DNA of 64,000 nt, taken from Blastomussa wellsi. Lineage: Eukaryota; Cnidaria; Anthozoa; Scleractinia; Plerogyridae. Where the stretch lies: contig OX393563.1 in NCBI GenBank assembly GCA_947652115.1, positions 13,106,112 through 13,170,111 on the forward strand. Reading direction: 5' to 3'. A model generated the notes under the pieces. The model made no database searches, was not told the origin of the DNA, and saw only the letters and a list, made by a program, of their open reading frames with translations. Below are positions 57,801 through 64,000 of the stretch, one piece after another. Position numbers and translations under genes: made by a program. Position 1 is the stretch's first letter. The number at the start of each line of letters is the position of its first letter.

Positions 57801-60800
57801 GGTCTGTTTGTGAGTGAAGACCTTGCAGCGGAAACCTTGGATAAGCGAAGTAGTCAACTTGATAAACTAAAGGAAGCCAAGAGAGCAGGAGAGATTGCAT
57901 ATTTTGTATTGGACAGATTAATTGTTAAGGACAGGCCTCCTCATGAGTCCAGATAAGTTTATATTCTCTTCTATAATGGCTTTAAGTAATATTTTACCAT
58001 TTAGTCAACTAGACGATGAGGAATTTGCGTCGATGTTGTATGAACTCCAAAATGGCCCTGCTCATTATGATCATGATCGTTTATCTCAATTACTTTATAA
58101 TCCCTTAACTTCCAACCTTAACCGTTATCTCATACGCTCAGAAGATATAGACCCTGACGCTCATGTTAATACTGATAGTCGCTGTGATTATTACGTTGAA
58201 GATAAATTTGACGAAACGCTACACAGGAAAATCATAAATAACAATCATTTCTCCATTTTTCATCTCAATATTAGAAGTCTTCAAAATAAATTAGACGATT
58301 TAACAACCTTGCTAGCCAACCTAGATGTAAATTTTTCTATCGTTGGAATAACTGAAACTTGGCTACAAAACTCGGCTTATAACGTGGATATTGACGGGTA
58401 CGATTTCGTTTTTAAAAACACTGTGTCTATATAACCGGCAGCCGGTCATATAGACACAGCGTTTTAAAAATCGCTCATTCAAATCAGGCGGGGGGGGGGG
58501 GGGGGGGGGGTTGGATTGTACGTGTCAAACGATCTTAACTTCAAAATCCGTGAAGACATAAGAGTGTCCAATGAGGAGGTGATGGAACCATTGTTTATCG
58601 AGATCATAAGACCTCATGGGAAAAATATTATTGTGTGCATAATTTACAGACCACCAAACAAAGTGTCGATGTCTTCGTTGACAACTTCAGTGAAATTTTA
58701 GTTAAAGTCTCAAGAGAAAACAATATATGCTACTTAATGGGCGATTTCAACCTGAACCTGTTAAACCACAAAAATCATGTTTCCACTGGCGAATTTCTAG
58801 ACGGGCTTCATTCCTGCATGTTCTCGCCGTTGATTTCGTTACCATCCAGGATAACATCTCACAGTGCAACTCTCATTGATAACATTTTTACCGATTACTT
58901 TGAACACCATTACCGAACAGCTGGGTTATTGTTGTCTGATATCTCGGACCATTTACCTATATTTTCCATTTGTTCCTATGACATTTCCACCCTAAGGTCC
59001 AGAGAAATTATATTTGTGCGTAATAAGAACGAAGCACTTTGGACTTTCTCCAACACCTTGGAAGTACTGAGTGGTCACAAATTCCTGGATACAATGATCC
59101 TAAACTCTGTTACGACAGATTTCTTAGTAAATTTTCGCAGATTTACAATACATGTTTTCCACTCAAAAAATTAAAGAGAAAGAATCAACTTAAGAAGCCT
59201 TGGTTATCGAAGGGCTTACTCAAATGTGTAAAACGTAAGAACAAATTATACAAGCAATATCTTTCTGATACATCTGCTCAGAACAAAGCGCTGTATAAAG
59301 AGTATTGGTGGTTTTCACGTCACGCAAGTATCACGCAAATTTCACGCACGCAAGAAATAAAATCGCCTACCATTCAATAAATTGAGTCAAGAAATTGAAA
59401 TATCGTAGAAGAGTAATAAATAAACAACCTGCCAAAGTTTCGGGGATGTACGATATTCCGAACTCGAGTTATTCGGCAAAGTGTATCACTGAAAATTATA
59501 GTGTTTAGTATGGAGACGCCATGTTGGAGCCCCTCTGAGGGACTCCAACATGGCGGCCGGAAACCAGTGGAAACATCTGGAGCTTACTTTGACTCTCTCA
59601 AAACGTTTCCTCTCGTTGTTAAACTTGAAAACATTCGCATAAACACTTCCCTCAACATATTGGCTACTTAGAACTCGAAAACGTAAGGCGAATCGATATT
59701 TTCGCTCACGTACAGAAACAGTGCCGATGTCACGCATTGTGAAAAATCTGAAATTCAAAATGTTCTATTTTCAAAACAAAGCCGTCTACCGAGCTGAAAA
59801 CAGGCCAGCAGATATATGTTTAAAAATGACTTTTACCTGATGAAGTTGAAAACTCAAAAGTTTTAATTTTAGTTTTCTCTGACGTCACGTGAAAACCAAG
59901 AATAGGAACAAACTAAATCACTCCTTGAGAATTGCTAAAAGGCTATATTACGATAAAAAACTAAATGAGTCCAAAACCAACATGGGAGCTACTTGGAGGT
60001 TGCTCAACGATCTCATATATAAAAGAAAACCAAAACTAAAATCCAACCAATCATTTAAAGTAGATGATCTGGAAATAACTGATCCAGTAGCTATTGCAAA
60101 CAAATTTTGTCAATATTTTTCCAACATCGGGCCAAACCTGGCCAAGGGAATACGATCTAACATATTCCAAAAAACGTTTTTATCTGGAACGTTCAATCAA
60201 TCGATTTTTCTAAACCTGGCAACGGAAGAAGAAATTATTGCTATTGCAAACCAATTTCAATCAGGTAAAGCTGCTGGTTATGACAACATTCCTATGTCTA
60301 CTATAAAACAGTCTACAAACTTCATTTCTTCTCCGCTTCTGCACATTGTTAATTTATCTATTATGCATGGTATTGTTCCAGACCAAATGAAAATCGCTCG
60401 TGTGGTGCCTATTTTCAAAACTGACGACAAAGCTATTTTTTCTAATTACAGGCCTGTTTCCATCCTTCCTTGCTTTTCAAAATTCCTAGAGCGTATTGTT
60501 TATAATCGCATTTTAAGTTATCTAAATGATTTCCACATTCTTTGTGATAACCAATATGGGTTTAGAAAACATCATTCTACCACCCATGCACTTATCGACT
60601 TGTATGACAAAATTTCGTCTGCTCTGGATCGCAAAGAGCATGCTGTCGGAGTATTTCTAGATCTTTCTAAGGCCTTTGACACTGTGAATCACGAAATTCT
60701 TTTTGACAAACTCTATCACTACGGTATTCGCGGACTGGCGTTAGAATGGGTGAAAAGTTACTTCAACGAAAGAACTCAATTTGTTGAATGCAATAGATTG

Positions 60801-62240
60801 AGATCAACCCCTCATAAAATCTGCTGTGGGGTTACGCAAGGGTCAATTCTAGGCCCGCTGTTTTTTATCTTATACATAAATGATTTGAACAACGCTTCAA
60901 ACCTTGAAACAATCTTATTCGCAGACGACACAAATTTATTCATCTCACACAAAGACCCTGATTTGTTAATTAGTACCCTATTATTGATAACTATTAACTC
61001 TGTTTTCAAATAAGGCTTGTCATAAATTATCTAATATCAGTTATCTCGTGTTTATTGTGAGGGAACTTAAGCTTACAAGCCCCGTGGTTTTTTATTAGGT
61101 TCCCTCGCCATTTTGCTTTCCACCTTAAAGTGCACCTAACCCCAAAATATTTTTTTCGCTAGAATAAACCTTTGCACCAATTTGAAACGCATCGCACCTT
61201 TTTTTTCCAAATTCTGACTATTTATAGCATTCAAAAGTTACGATAAACTGTGCATCATTTGTTCCACGACCGAGTCAGAAGGAGCGTGGGTCTATTCCCG
61301 ATTTGACGTCACAAACTGATTTGCATGCATGTTTACAAAGAGTTGATGTGATGCAAATCATTTTGTGACGTCAAATCAGGAATAGACCCACGCCCCTTCT
61401 GACTCGGCCGTGTAACAAATGATGCACAGTTTTTCATAACGTTTGAATGCTATAAATAGCCAGAATTTGGTAAAAAGGAGAAACGAAAGGTGCAATGCGT
61501 TTCAAACTGGTGCAAAGCTATATTTTAGCAAAAAAAATATTTTGGGGTTAGGTGCACTTTAACATATTATACTGTAGTTTTGTATTTTCACCGTTATCTG
61601 TATATTGAGTTGTTTTTATTTATTAATCATTGTATTATAATTCTATTTTTGGCAAATCAAAATAAATAAATTAAAAAAAAAGAAATTCCCAAATGGGATA
61701 CTAAATAGCTTTCTATGAGAGCCATGATATTGTTGCACAGTATCCTATGCTTACGCAGCCACTGTGGCAAACGAGAATAGGAAAACAGAATGTGCATTTT
61801 TTATTAAAATTCCAAAATAATTATTATTTAAACAGACCTGTGCTCTGGTTTTAGTGTAAAAACTGATTTACGCTTACTTTCCTTGTATGCCATTAAGGTA
61901 GTCGCTCAAGCGGGTACCAGCGTTGCCATCTCCATGAGTATCGAAAGACCTTGCCCCAAGCACGGCACCTTTGATTGGAATGTTCTTGTTAACTCTTTAG
62001 TAAAATTCTCGTTACGTATATATCTCATTAATTCTATTGCTACTGACAAAATAACAAGAAAACACTGTATGCTAGATGTTACATTACCAGTTATCGCGTC
62101 CACGATAACAACGTTATGTCCCCTGCCATGTGGAGAGTGATCGTTTCCATTGACCTTAATGTAAGCAATTCCACATGTGCCGGGTGCTATTCCTGGATCG
62201 TTGCAACCTTCGCTTCGGATGTAAATATCCACAATGGGAA
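36745..62240 (-). CDS. Gene 2: ILEI - discoidin x2 - EGF array protein, paralog of gene 1, 5' end outside window
   Basis: This is the gene-level entry. Minus-strand exons with matching phases run from ILEI (62240-56857) through discoidin A (56320-55753), discoidin B (51998-51069) and EGF exons at 50193, 49773, 47419, five tandem copies 45733-38508 and 38214. Without the decayed exon at 49594 and the doubtful last exon this gives 794 codons. The signal peptide and any further ILEI modules would lie beyond 64000. It has the same module order and splice phases as gene 1, head-to-tail, so a tandem gene duplication is inferred. A secreted role is inferred from the domains. Confidence 0.7.
36862..38103. 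other. Gene 2 last intron with TTAA element
   Basis: It holds the element at 37391-37800. No exon linking phase 1 to phase 0 could be found between 36862 and 38103, but a short one could be missed. Confidence 0.35.
37391..37800. mobile_element. piggyBac-type MITE (GGTGGCTCCG), decayed
   Basis: TTAA at 37387-37390 is followed by GGTGGCTCCG. The right end CGGGGCCACCACA is followed by TTAA at 37801-37804. A related left end occurs at 52024. Its inner block GTAGTCGAGCGTAGTGCT recurs at about 5190-5210. Confidence 0.5.
38104..38214 (-). CDS. Gene 2 EGF-like exon (last)
   Basis: This 111-nt phase 1-1 exon reads (D)[15 protein letters not shown], then [18 protein letters not shown]. It is a calcium-binding EGF of a different subtype from the array copies, with V-D-x4-Y-x-C for beta-hydroxylation. 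Array units carry only the first 12 nt of an exon at the equivalent position. Confidence 0.82.
38508..38621 (-). CDS. Gene 2 array EGF exon, unit 1
   Basis: This 114-nt phase 1-1 exon reads (D)[15 protein letters not shown], then [17 protein letters not shown] and NNCETG. It is a calcium-binding EGF with the C-A-D-x4-Y-x-C hydroxylation consensus. Its fourth-Cys neighbour is Asp (CDC), shared only with unit 5. Confidence 0.85.
39990..40001 (-). other. 12-nt splice-bounded EGF stub at array junction (copies at 41772, 43543, 45315)
   Basis: At each unit junction only ATATCAACGAGT of an EGF exon remains. It keeps its original TTTTCAG acceptor, and the foreign sequence after it supplies a consensus GTAAGT donor. 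The result is a 12-nt segment in phase 1-1 that would be frame-neutral if spliced in. Copies lie at 41772-41783, 43543-43554 and 45315-45326. Whether it is used is unknown. Confidence 0.45.
40295..40408 (-). CDS. Gene 2 array EGF exon, unit 2
   Basis: This 114-nt phase 1-1 exon reads (D)[15 protein letters not shown], then [13 protein letters not shown]. It has the same fold as unit 1 but Val replaces Asp in CDC (CVC). Units 2, 3 and 4 encode the same peptide. Confidence 0.85.
42077..42190 (-). CDS. Gene 2 array EGF exon, unit 3
   Basis: This 114-nt phase 1-1 exon encodes the same peptide as unit 2 (CVC variant). Flanking introns are almost identical as well, so short reads would not separate the copies. 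Confidence 0.85.
43848..43961 (-). CDS. Gene 2 array EGF exon, unit 4
   Basis: This 114-nt phase 1-1 exon is the CVC variant, with the same peptide as units 2 and 3. Some upstream intron bases (TGTATGTCGAGCC at about 43607) match unit 1 rather than units 2 and 3, which hints at gene conversion or complex amplification. Confidence 0.85.
45620..45733 (-). CDS. Gene 2 array EGF exon, unit 5
   Basis: This 114-nt phase 1-1 exon has CKNGGTC instead of CQNGGTC, GGYSC instead of GSYSC, and the CDC form as in unit 1. It is the most diverged copy and the first of the array in transcription order. It is probably closest to the pre-amplification exon (inference). Confidence 0.85.
45906..46945 (+). mobile_element. 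Penelope-like element remnant (GIY-YIG end and 3' region)
   Basis: Fragments read [20 protein letters not shown] (about 45975-46035) and [14 protein letters not shown] (about 46403-46444), which fit the GIY-YIG endonuclease end of Penelope-like elements (YxGET ... R-F-x-E-H; L-x-T-L-x-P-x-G-L-N). The 3' part (46690-46945) is non-coding. It is frameshifted and interrupted by a LINE tail. Confidence 0.45.
46133..46336 (+). mobile_element. 5'-truncated LINE 3' tail nested in the Penelope remnant
   Basis: The sequence from GGTGTTTATTGTGAGGGAAC to an A-rich end matches the 3' UTR of the LINE at 61050-61683 (shared CAAGCCCCGTGG, CTCGCCATTTTGCTTTC, ACTGTAGTTTTGTATTTTCA). It lacks the 430-bp insertion found in the other copy, so it gives the empty site. 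Confidence 0.75.
47306..47419 (-). CDS. Gene 2 EGF-like exon before the array
   Basis: This 114-nt phase 1-1 exon reads (D)[15 protein letters not shown], then [17 protein letters not shown] and INCET. It is a calcium-binding EGF and resembles the gene 1 exons at 69 and 263. Confidence 0.82.
47671..48768. mobile_element. hAT-like element with G-rich termini
   Basis: A perfect 8-bp direct repeat TACCTTGA flanks it (47663-47670 and 48769-48776). The ends are CCCGGGGGGGTACTCC at the left and the complement of a long G-run then TTCTCC at the right. The interior has further G/C runs (48001-48032) and imperfect repeats of a GGGTATGG / TTTTGGTCTG motif at 48385-48720. No transposase is visible. Confidence 0.7.
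48777..49480. other. Gene 2 intron, nearly empty
   Basis: On the minus strand about 49095-49135 reads PCWQNGAAG, a possible eroded EGF scrap without usable splice sites. Nothing else is recognised. Confidence 0.25.
49483..49594 (-). pseudogene. Decayed EGF exon of gene 2 (frameshifted)
   Basis: The acceptor TTTACAG is intact and the frame opens (D)INECTNSP. A 2-base insertion (about 49567-49568) then shifts it; the rest reads [18 protein letters not shown] in another frame. The final Cys and a clear donor are missing. It resembles the exon at 49666-49773 and is probably skipped as a dead module. Confidence 0.6.
49666..49773 (-). CDS. Gene 2 EGF-like exon
   Basis: This 108-nt phase 1-1 exon reads (D)[15 protein letters not shown], then [20 protein letters not shown]. 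It has six Cys without the DINEC start but with V-N-x4-Y-x-C for Asn hydroxylation. The acceptor chosen is TGACAG|ACCTG to keep phase 1. Confidence 0.78.
50080..50193 (-). CDS. Gene 2 EGF-like exon (first after discoidin modules)
   Basis: This 114-nt phase 1-1 exon reads (D)[16 protein letters not shown], then [14 protein letters not shown] and NYCEKG. It is the ortholog-like partner of gene 1 exon 574-687. The donor is AAG|GTAAAA. Confidence 0.82.
50194..51068. other. Gene 2 intron, nothing firmly recognised
   Basis: About 50440-50525 ends in GCGCTATATAAATGTAAATTG, which resembles common retroelement 3' tails. No coding sequence is seen. Confidence 0.35.
51069..51207 (-). CDS. Gene 2 discoidin module B, second exon
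   Basis: This 139-nt exon (phase 0 to 1) reads [14 protein letters not shown], then [18 protein letters not shown] and ends LYGCPG. It is the C-terminal third of F5/8 type C. Confidence 0.88.
51208..51687. other. Gene 2 intron, nothing recognised
   Basis: No repeat or coding structure could be supported in this 480-bp intron. Confidence 0.4.
51688..51998 (-). CDS. Gene 2 discoidin module B, first exon
   Basis: This 311-nt exon (phase 1 to 0) reads (D)[20 protein letters not shown], then [30 protein letters not shown] and [15 protein letters not shown]. It is an F5/8 type C first part, very close to module A of the same gene. Confidence 0.9.
52848..54450. mobile_element. TIR element whose ends are AGGTCAC tandem repeats
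   Basis: The left end is GCGGGGCTAAAATGCAGGTC and the right end is its complement with one change (CTGAAAT). The left end continues as about ten tandem AGGTCAC / AGGTTAC units (52862-52940); the right end has two. It is about 1.6 kb with no transposase recognised. A nested palindrome lies at 53302-53598. Confidence 0.55.
53302..53598. repeat. Palindromic element with a second MITE inside
   Basis: Outer ends TTATTAACCGAGC / GCTCGGTTAATAA and inner arms GGTCTGTATGGGAGAATCTT form one foldback. It is split by a second inverted-repeat element at 53318-53506 (GGGCCTGATTACATGAGCC and complement) with TTA on each side (53315-53317, 53507-53509). Confidence 0.75.
55753..55891 (-). CDS. Gene 2 discoidin module A, second exon
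   Basis: This 139-nt exon (phase 0 to 1) reads [17 protein letters not shown], then [18 protein letters not shown] and ends VYGCRG. It is the F5/8 type C end. The donor is CGAG|GTATGT. Confidence 0.88.
56016..56320 (-). CDS. Gene 2 discoidin module A, first exon
   Basis: This 305-nt exon (phase 1 to 0) reads (E)[20 protein letters not shown], then [17 protein letters not shown] and [19 protein letters not shown]. It is an F5/8 type C first part. The intron to its second exon is only about 120 bp. Confidence 0.9.
56321..56856. other. Gene 2 intron, nothing recognised
   Basis: No supported repeat or coding content. Confidence 0.4.
56857..57083 (-). CDS. Gene 2 ILEI module, third exon
   Basis: This 227-nt exon (phase 2 to 1) reads [16 protein letters not shown], then [20 protein letters not shown] and ends [12 protein letters not shown]. 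It is the ILEI second half. The donor A|GTAAGT keeps phase 1. Confidence 0.87.
57279..57956 (+). CDS. LINE ORF1, coiled-coil nucleic-acid-binding protein
   Basis: It is 225 residues from the ATG at 57279. Residues about 10-90 are a heptad-rich coiled coil, followed by [20 protein letters not shown] and [14 protein letters not shown], the layout of L1-type ORF1 (coiled coil, then RRM-like and C-terminal domains). Known role of this family: an RNA-binding chaperone in the retrotransposition particle. The frame is intact, and the stop overlaps the ORF2 start by 14 nt. Confidence 0.75.
   Translation: MATLREMMQMQERIFKTMFESVLSSVNTRIDEVVKSVAELRASLQYSQQDIDDLKKSNGELATIEDELDDIQCTLDKHEDKMEYLENQSRRNNVRIDGIAEVGNETWLDTETKAKEILKEKLNLDYEPEIERAHRIGPKPRKTAPNVADGLRSRPRTIVCRLRDWKQKEGIKPTGLFVSEDLAAETLDKRSSQLDKLKEAKRAGEIAYFVLDRLIVKDRPPHESR
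57943..61013 (+). pseudogene. LINE ORF2, endonuclease and reverse transcriptase, disrupted
   Basis: The ATG at 57943 opens the frame. Endonuclease motifs visible are [27 protein letters not shown] and SDHLP. Breaks are: the palindrome insertion at 58419, a 21-G run at 58490-58510, a shift near 58665, another near 59040 and the 0.6-kb insertion at about 59306. The reverse transcriptase is open at 59889-61013 with [26 protein letters not shown] and FADDTNLF, then stops early. It cannot make a full protein as it stands. Confidence 0.8.
59306..59895. mobile_element. TIR element inserted in LINE ORF2
   Basis: The ends are GGTTTTCACGTCACG and GTGACGTCACGTGAAAACC-type complements. An inner hairpin GCCATGTTGGAG ... 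CTCCAACATGGC lies near 59518-59553. Removing it rejoins the ORF2 reading KALYKEY to [10 protein letters not shown], so the insertion is younger than the LINE. The exact target duplication is unclear. Confidence 0.65.
61129..61558. mobile_element. piggyBac-type MITE in the LINE 3' UTR
   Basis: Inverted arms of about 190 bp begin AGTGCACCTAACCCC at the left and end with the complement at the right. TTAA lies at 61125-61128 and 61559-61562. It is 430 bp. The LINE tail at 46133-46336 has the same flanks without it, confirming the borders. Confidence 0.88.
61878..61968 (-). CDS. Gene 2 ILEI module, second exon
   Basis: This 91-nt exon (phase 1 to 2) reads (G)[16 protein letters not shown], then [12 protein letters not shown]. 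It is the ILEI middle block. The donor AA|GTAAGC is clean. Confidence 0.85.
62088..62240 (-). CDS. Gene 2 ILEI module, first exon
   Basis: This 153-nt phase 1-1 exon reads (V)[34 protein letters not shown] and [13 protein letters not shown]. It is the ILEI first half, closest to gene 1 ILEI module 1 (same [22 protein letters not shown]). Earlier exons lie right of the window or were not recognised. Confidence 0.87.
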
Positions 62241-62534
62241 CTACAAAGGAGAAAACGCAAACGGGTATACACGACTTTACCGAAGACTAGTGAAAATTGT
62301 AAACATAGGCTTGATATTGAAGATTTGGGAGTTTCCGAATCGTTTTTTTAGTCTATAAACAGTCACTTAGCCAGTAACCAAGGCAAAATTAAATAGTTAA
62401 GATGGTCCAGGCAACTCATGAACAAGAGATTACAGGTTGCACCTTGCAATTGGGAACTAATACTGTTATTACGTATTCGCTCCATCCTCGAATATTCCTA
62501 TCTTTTTTTTAACGCTCACTATTGATATATCATT

Positions 62535-62925
62535 TGAGGACCTGGATAGACTGCAAAAACGGACGTAACGACTTCGTTCTTCCCTTGCGTAATTTTAAAT
62601 GGGTCTTGAAGGAACTCTGTCACGGATTAAACTTCTTGAAAACTTTAGCCTAAAGCTCTTAATTTTGTCAATTACAATCCTTCTCAATCTTTTACCTTCC
62701 TCATTCGAAGTCATCTTTGTTTCTTATCACTTTATCGGTACCCACTTTTCTACTTTGCTAAGAGGTTATTGTAAGCTTAATAAGCTTGCTTTTAAATTAA
62801 AGTATTTGCATAAATCTTTTCGCTAAATAACTTCACGTTTGTGGAATAACCTACCGGACAATGTAAGAGGAGCGTCCTTAATTGGAATTTTTAAAAATTT
62901 ATTGATAATCTTTGTATCGTGCAGT
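62535..62925 (+). pseudogene. LINE ORF2 C-terminal remnant, frameshifted
   Basis: Scraps read DLDRLQKRT near 62538 and TSRLWNNLPDNVRGASLIG near 62830-62890, both typical of LINE ORF2 C-terminal regions (LDRLQKRA; W-N-x-L-P). Stops and shifts lie between. It is not the missing end of the 57-61 kb element, since that element's own 3' UTR lies in between. Confidence 0.5.
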
Positions 62926-63089
62926 TTTTAGTCTAGTTTTAAATATTGTAGTCTAGTTTTTAAATTATAAATTTCTAAAGTAGTTTTTGTATTTTTATTG
63001 AATAGATAACTTATTTATTTGCATTTTTATTTTAGCATACACGTTCACGTTTAAACGATCCTTTGGCTCACTGTTGAAATGTTTTTAAT

Positions 63090-63916
63090 GACCGTTCATT
63101 TTTTTATGGGGTAGGGGGGGCTGGTGGGATTTGGTAGATAGTCTTTGTAGCATATTATGGCCCCGCTCTAAACCGGATATTTTTTCCCTGCCCCCCCCCC
63201 CCCACCCCCTCGTAAACCTAATTTTTTTAATGACAAAAAAGAAACGAAAAGCAAAATAAAAAGAATGATCAAGTAAAGTTTGACTTATCAAGCTTAACAC
63301 CAAAACCTGGAGTTTCAAAACGTTCTTTTTGGATATATCCTTTACCAGGAGCTGCCTTTGTTTTCTGTGACTGTATTTTCAACCGAATAAGTACCCCAGC
63401 TAGGGGGGTTTGGGAGTATTCTACCCAGGGAAAATTTAGAATTTTATTACTTCAGAAACGCTATTTTACGCCAATCTGGCAGATATTTTGTAATATTTGT
63501 AGATTCATTTACTGCAGTTTAAAGTGAAAATAGCACAAATAATTTTTAAATATTTACGTGTGCACTGGCCATGGTAAGCTGTCTTTTCTTTTGATAAACA
63601 AGGTTCTGTTTGTTATTGGGAGTGAACTTTATCAAGTGGTTTTGAGTTGATGATGTTCATCCATTGCAAATTAGGGGGCATGCTGCTCCGGGAAAATTTT
63701 GATTTTTAGAACCTCAGAAATGCAATATTGGAGCATTTTGGAAGAACATTTCGCTCCATTATAGATGCTGTCATTATAACATTTTAGGGTAATTTTCGGA
63801 GTGACCCCCCTTTACAGACAATATTTTTTTTGGCTGCCCCCCCCCCTTTAAGGCCAATTTTTTTGCATGCCCCTTCCCCCTCAATCCCACCCCACCTGAT
63901 AAAAAATGAACGGTCC
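63090..63916. mobile_element. TIR element with GACCGTTCATTTTTT ends
   Basis: The left end has GACCGTTCATTTTTTTATGG and a G-rich stretch; the right end has the complement after a C-rich stretch. The interior has mirrored G/C runs (63190, 63837). No coding sequence is recognised. Confidence 0.55.
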
Positions 63917-64000
63917 CCATAATAAAAAAATAAAGAAGAATGGACACGAGAATTACTTAAAACCTCAAGATCCCCCAAATGTATTTACACCATTAGAAAT

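Larger units (their letters stand above)
57246..61683 (+). mobile_element. Two-ORF LINE (CR1/L2-like), broken, antisense in gene 2 intron
   Basis: It has ORF1 (57279-57956), ORF2 in several frames (57943-61013), a 3' UTR and an A-rich end at about 61672-61683. ORF2 carries an APE-type endonuclease and a reverse transcriptase through the FADD motif, but its C-terminal part is missing. Insertions lie at 58419-58461, about 59306-59895 and 61129-61558. The 5' border is not defined. It separates ILEI exons 2 and 3 of gene 2. Confidence 0.8.
62241..64000. other. Gene 2 upstream intron: LINE remnant and TIR element
   Basis: The LINE ORF2 scrap at 62535-62925 and the element at about 63090-63916 fill most of it. 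No further ILEI or signal-peptide exon was seen up to 64000. Confidence 0.4.

Noticed and set aside
62599..62826. 75-residue hydrophobic frame as a new signal-peptide or membrane gene
   Set aside because: It sits between LINE ORF2 scraps (DLDRLQKRT and LWNNLPDNVRG) and is best explained as a frameshifted part of that remnant.

Overview
The window looks like an AT-rich, intron-rich metazoan genome, most likely an anthozoan cnidarian such as a stony coral. That is an inference from the secreted ILEI / discoidin / EGF multidomain genes, the minus-strand exons with clean GT-AG borders in long introns, and a dense load of foldback MITEs, hAT-, piggyBac- and Mutator-type elements, LINE and Penelope remnants and a tRNA-derived SINE. 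No bacterial genes, rRNA, CRISPR array or intact tRNA gene was seen.

Two head-to-tail paralogous genes, both on the minus strand, account for the recognisable host coding sequence. Gene 1 (32980 down to 69, running off the left edge) reads in order: signal-peptide exon, a small propeptide exon with a furin-type RKRR site, three ILEI (FAM3/PANDER-like) modules of three exons each, three discoidin (F5/8 type C) modules of two exons each, and at least three EGF exons. The 20 exons join in frame into about 1087 codons. Gene 2 (62240 down to about 36745; its 5' part lies beyond the right edge) has one ILEI module, two discoidin modules, EGF exons of several subtypes, a five-copy tandem array of nearly identical 1.77-kb units that each carry one EGF exon, a last EGF exon and a doubtful terminal exon. 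Every module begins and ends in phase 1, so modules can be gained or lost without breaking the frame.

Introns and the 33-36.7 kb intergenic space are packed with repeats. These include a 2.8-kb hAT-like element (6291-9083) with 8-bp target duplications, and inside it a Mutator-like element carrying fragments of a RecQ-type helicase and a Cys4 zinc-finger gene. A 30-bp minisatellite is split by a tRNA-Ser-derived SINE (17.5-18.4 kb). Five or six TTAA-flanked (piggyBac-type) non-autonomous elements are present. A two-ORF LINE (57.2-61.7 kb), antisense in a gene 2 intron, is broken by frameshifts, a 21-G run and three nested insertions. A Penelope-like remnant is interrupted by the 3' tail of a second copy of that LINE. 

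The main points are the likely secreted, proteolytically processed ILEI-discoidin-EGF protein and its paralog, and the recent amplification of an EGF exon in gene 2, whose unit junctions leave a possible 12-nt, frame-neutral micro-exon. Exon calls rest on reading frame, splice sites and domain motifs only; no transcript or database evidence was available.
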